Assembly: GCF_036885195.1 (NCBI RefSeq)
Contig: NZ_CP133656.1
Span: 2,356,001 to 2,420,000, forward strand
Reading direction: 5' to 3'
Source of the DNA: Pectobacterium cacticida
Lineage (GTDB): Bacteria > Pseudomonadota > Gammaproteobacteria > Enterobacterales > Enterobacteriaceae
Length of the DNA: 64,000 bases
Shown: positions 62,495 through 64,000 of the stretch, one piece after another
Numbering within the stretch: position 1 is the first letter of the stretch
Layout: the number at the start of each line of letters is the position of its first letter
Made by a program: the position numbers and the translations under genes
The notes under the pieces: generated by a model
What the model saw: the letters and a program-made list of their open reading frames with translations, nothing else
The model's database searches: none
Told to the model about the DNA's origin: nothing

Positions 62495-62551
62495 AATGTG
62501 CTCCTTGTAAACGGACATCACGCGATGCCAGTTTAATTAATGCACATGACA

Positions 62552-62567
62552 CGCCACTTGCCTGCCA
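62552..62567 (-). promoter_or_regulatory. Sigma-54-like promoter for patA
   Basis: On the minus strand TGGCAGGCAAGTGGCG matches the RpoN pattern TGGCAC-N5-TTGC with the invariant GG-N10-GC spacing. It lies about 58 bases upstream of the patA TTG. E. coli patA (ygjG) is known to be sigma-54 dependent, which supports the assignment. Confidence 0.6.
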
Positions 62568-62753
62568 AAAAATAAAATAAAATATTAAATTTCGATCTAA
62601 GGCATAGGATTAGACATTTATTTTTATAAAACGCGAGTCATAGCGATGATTAACTATGTCTCACAGCCATTATCAGTATCTACAACATCACCTCCAGATG
62701 AAGTGCTGCCCCGCTAACGTCCAGCGCGCCCCTTTATGAGGCGAACCACTGCG

Positions 62754-62781
62754 ACTAAGAGCCTATCCCAGTAGGCGTATC
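62754..62781. repeat. Isolated terminal part of the MITE-like element, copy C
   Basis: ACTAAGAGCCTATCCCAGTAGGCG is nearly identical to the left ends of copies A and B (e.g. TAAGAG-CCTATCCC-AGTAGGCG). Only this terminus is present; the sequence passes directly into the end of patD about four bases later. It is a truncated copy or a lone end. Confidence 0.65.
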
Positions 62782-62784
62782 GTC

Positions 62785-64000
62785 TTAATGTCGGATCATG
62801 ATGTGGCGTACGATGGTGTAATCTTCCAGCCCATACATCGACATATCCTTGCCATAGCCGGATAACTTTTGCCCACCGTGCGGCATTTCGCTCACCAACA
62901 TGAAGTGGGTATTCACCCAGGTACAACCATATTGCAGGCTCGCGGCCAGGCGATGCGCTCGTCCGATATCGCGCGTCCAGACCGACGACGCCAACCCGTA
63001 ATGCGAGGCATTAGCCCAATCCATTACCTGCGCCTCATCGTCGAACAGCGTAATGGAGACGACAGGCCCAAATACTTCTTTCTGGACGATCTCATCGTCC
63101 TGTTTCGCCCCCGCTAATACGGTAGGCTGGAAGTAAAATCCCTTCCCCTTCAGGCGTTCGCCCCCGGTCACAACGGTGATATGCGGCAGCGCTTTAGCGC
63201 GTTCGACAAAGCCAACCACGCGCGCCAACTGCGATTCTGTAATCAGCGGCCCGAGTTCGGTGGCTTCATCATGCGGATCGCCCATTTTTAGCGTCGCGAC
63301 CGCGTTGCCTAATGCCCCCACAACCTCATCGTAGATGGCACGCTGCACATAGAGCCGACACGCGGCGGTACAGTCCTGCCCGGCATTGTAGAAGCCAAAA
63401 CTGCGGATCCCATCAACCACTTGCTCGATATCGGCATCGTCGAACACAATCACCGGTGCTTTGCCGCCCAATTCCATATGCGTTCGTTTTACACTCGCGG
63501 CGGTATGCGCAAGAATATGCGCGCCGGTCGCAATCGACCCGGTCAGCGACACCATGTTCACTTTCTCATGCCCCGTTAGCGCATCACCGATATCCGCGCC
63601 GCGGCCAAACACAATATTGACTACGCCCGCAGGCACTATCTGCGCCACTAAATGCGCCAGATAAAACGTGGTCAGCGGCGTTTGCTCCGCCGGTTTCAAC
63701 ACCACGCAATTTCCCGCCGCCAGCGCAGGCGCCAGTTTCCAGGACGCCATCATTAGCGGATAATTCCACGGTGCAATAGATGCCACCACCCCAACCGGAT
63801 CGCGCCGGATCATCGAGGTATGCCCTTCGAGATATTCCCCCGCAGCGGAACCGTTCAGACAGCGCGCGGCGCCGGCAAAAAAGCGAAACACATCCACTAC
63901 CGCAGGCATTTCATCGTTAAGTACCGCGTGATACGGCTTACCGCAGTTTAGCGATTCAAGCTCGGCGAGGGTCTCAGCATTTTCTTCGATCGCATCAGCA
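62785..64000 (-). CDS. patD: Gamma-aminobutyraldehyde dehydrogenase (5' partial)
   Basis: PatD oxidises 4-aminobutanal to GABA with NAD. About 405 C-terminal codons are present and the frame is open to the right window edge, so the N-terminus lies outside. Visible motifs are SIAPWNYPLMMASWKLAPALAAGNCVVLKPAEQTPL (cofactor region), the catalytic Glu in MELGGKAPVIVFDDAD and the catalytic Cys in FYNAGQDCTAACR. The end HGGQKLSGYGKDMSMYGLEDYTIVRH is close to E. coli PatD. With patA just downstream on the same strand it forms a putrescine-to-GABA pair. Confidence 0.95.
   Translation of the reverse strand, partial: ADAIEENAETLAELESLNCGKPYHAVLNDEMPAVVDVFRFFAGAARCLNGSAAGEYLEGHTSMIRRDPVGVVASIAPWNYPLMMASWKLAPALAAGNCVVLKPAEQTPLTTFYLAHLVAQIVPAGVVNIVFGRGADIGDALTGHEKVNMVSLTGSIATGAHILAHTAASVKRTHMELGGKAPVIVFDDADIEQVVDGIRSFGFYNAGQDCTAACRLYVQRAIYDEVVGALGNAVATLKMGDPHDEATELGPLITESQLARVVGFVERAKALPHITVVTGGERLKGKGFYFQPTVLAGAKQDDEIVQKEVFGPVVSITLFDDEAQVMDWANASHYGLASSVWTRDIGRAHRLAASLQYGCTWVNTHFMLVSEMPHGGQKLSGYGKDMSMYGLEDYTIVRHIMIRH

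Overview
The window is from a motile enterobacterium of the soft-rot group, most likely Pectobacterium. The evidence is the Enterobacterales order of flagellar and chemotaxis genes, an ExpR/VirR-type LuxR regulator, a globin-coupled diguanylate cyclase closely resembling Pectobacterium PccGCS, and short intergenic repeats of a kind I associate with Pectobacterium and Dickeya. This placement rests on recognising protein families, not on a database search.

Layout. (1) 1-5280, plus strand: the end of fliK, then fliLMNOPQR (switch and export gate). (2) 5405-15735, minus strand: flgBCDEFGHIJKL (rod, hook, rings, junction proteins), closed by a terminator after flgL. (3) 15915-17460, plus: flgA, then flgM and flgN behind a clear sigma-28 promoter. 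(4) 17521-32127, minus: reading downstream, flhDC, motAB, cheAW, a Tsr-like receptor, cheRBYZ and flhBAE. A perfect 16-bp CRP palindrome lies upstream of flhD. (5) 33242-34987, plus: a second chemoreceptor ending in NWETF, behind a sigma-28-like promoter.

(6) 35044-43391 is a mixed accessory stretch: dsrB, a heme-sensing diguanylate cyclase, a KTSC protein, a LuxR-type regulator, yaiL, a cold-shock-domain protein, yghU, cheV and an orphan quorum-sensing regulator (virR/expR2-like). Two copies of a ~150-bp inverted-repeat element sit here. (7) 43589-50149 is a sulfur-type locus: a LysR regulator, a sulfonate-family ABC transporter with a double-length fused permease, and a cytoplasmic arylsulfotransferase-like protein fused to a CxxC thioredoxin-like domain. 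(8) 50163-50928 holds a terminator, a strongly folded repeat and a decayed Rpn nuclease gene. (9) 51112-57440 is a peptide/opine/nickel-type ABC importer with an MFS transporter inside the operon and a Zur-like operator in front. (10) 57599-64000: amn, proP, patA and the 3' part of patD.

The first half is nearly the whole flagellar and chemotaxis regulon: FlhDC starts the cascade, FlgM holds FliA until the hook is complete, and sigma-28 promoters then drive receptors and flgM. The accessory half adds control of motile versus sessile life (c-di-GMP, quorum sensing), sulfur scavenging, probable metal or opine uptake, osmoprotection (ProP) and putrescine use (PatA/PatD). I see no rRNA, tRNA, CRISPR array, prophage or intact insertion sequence.
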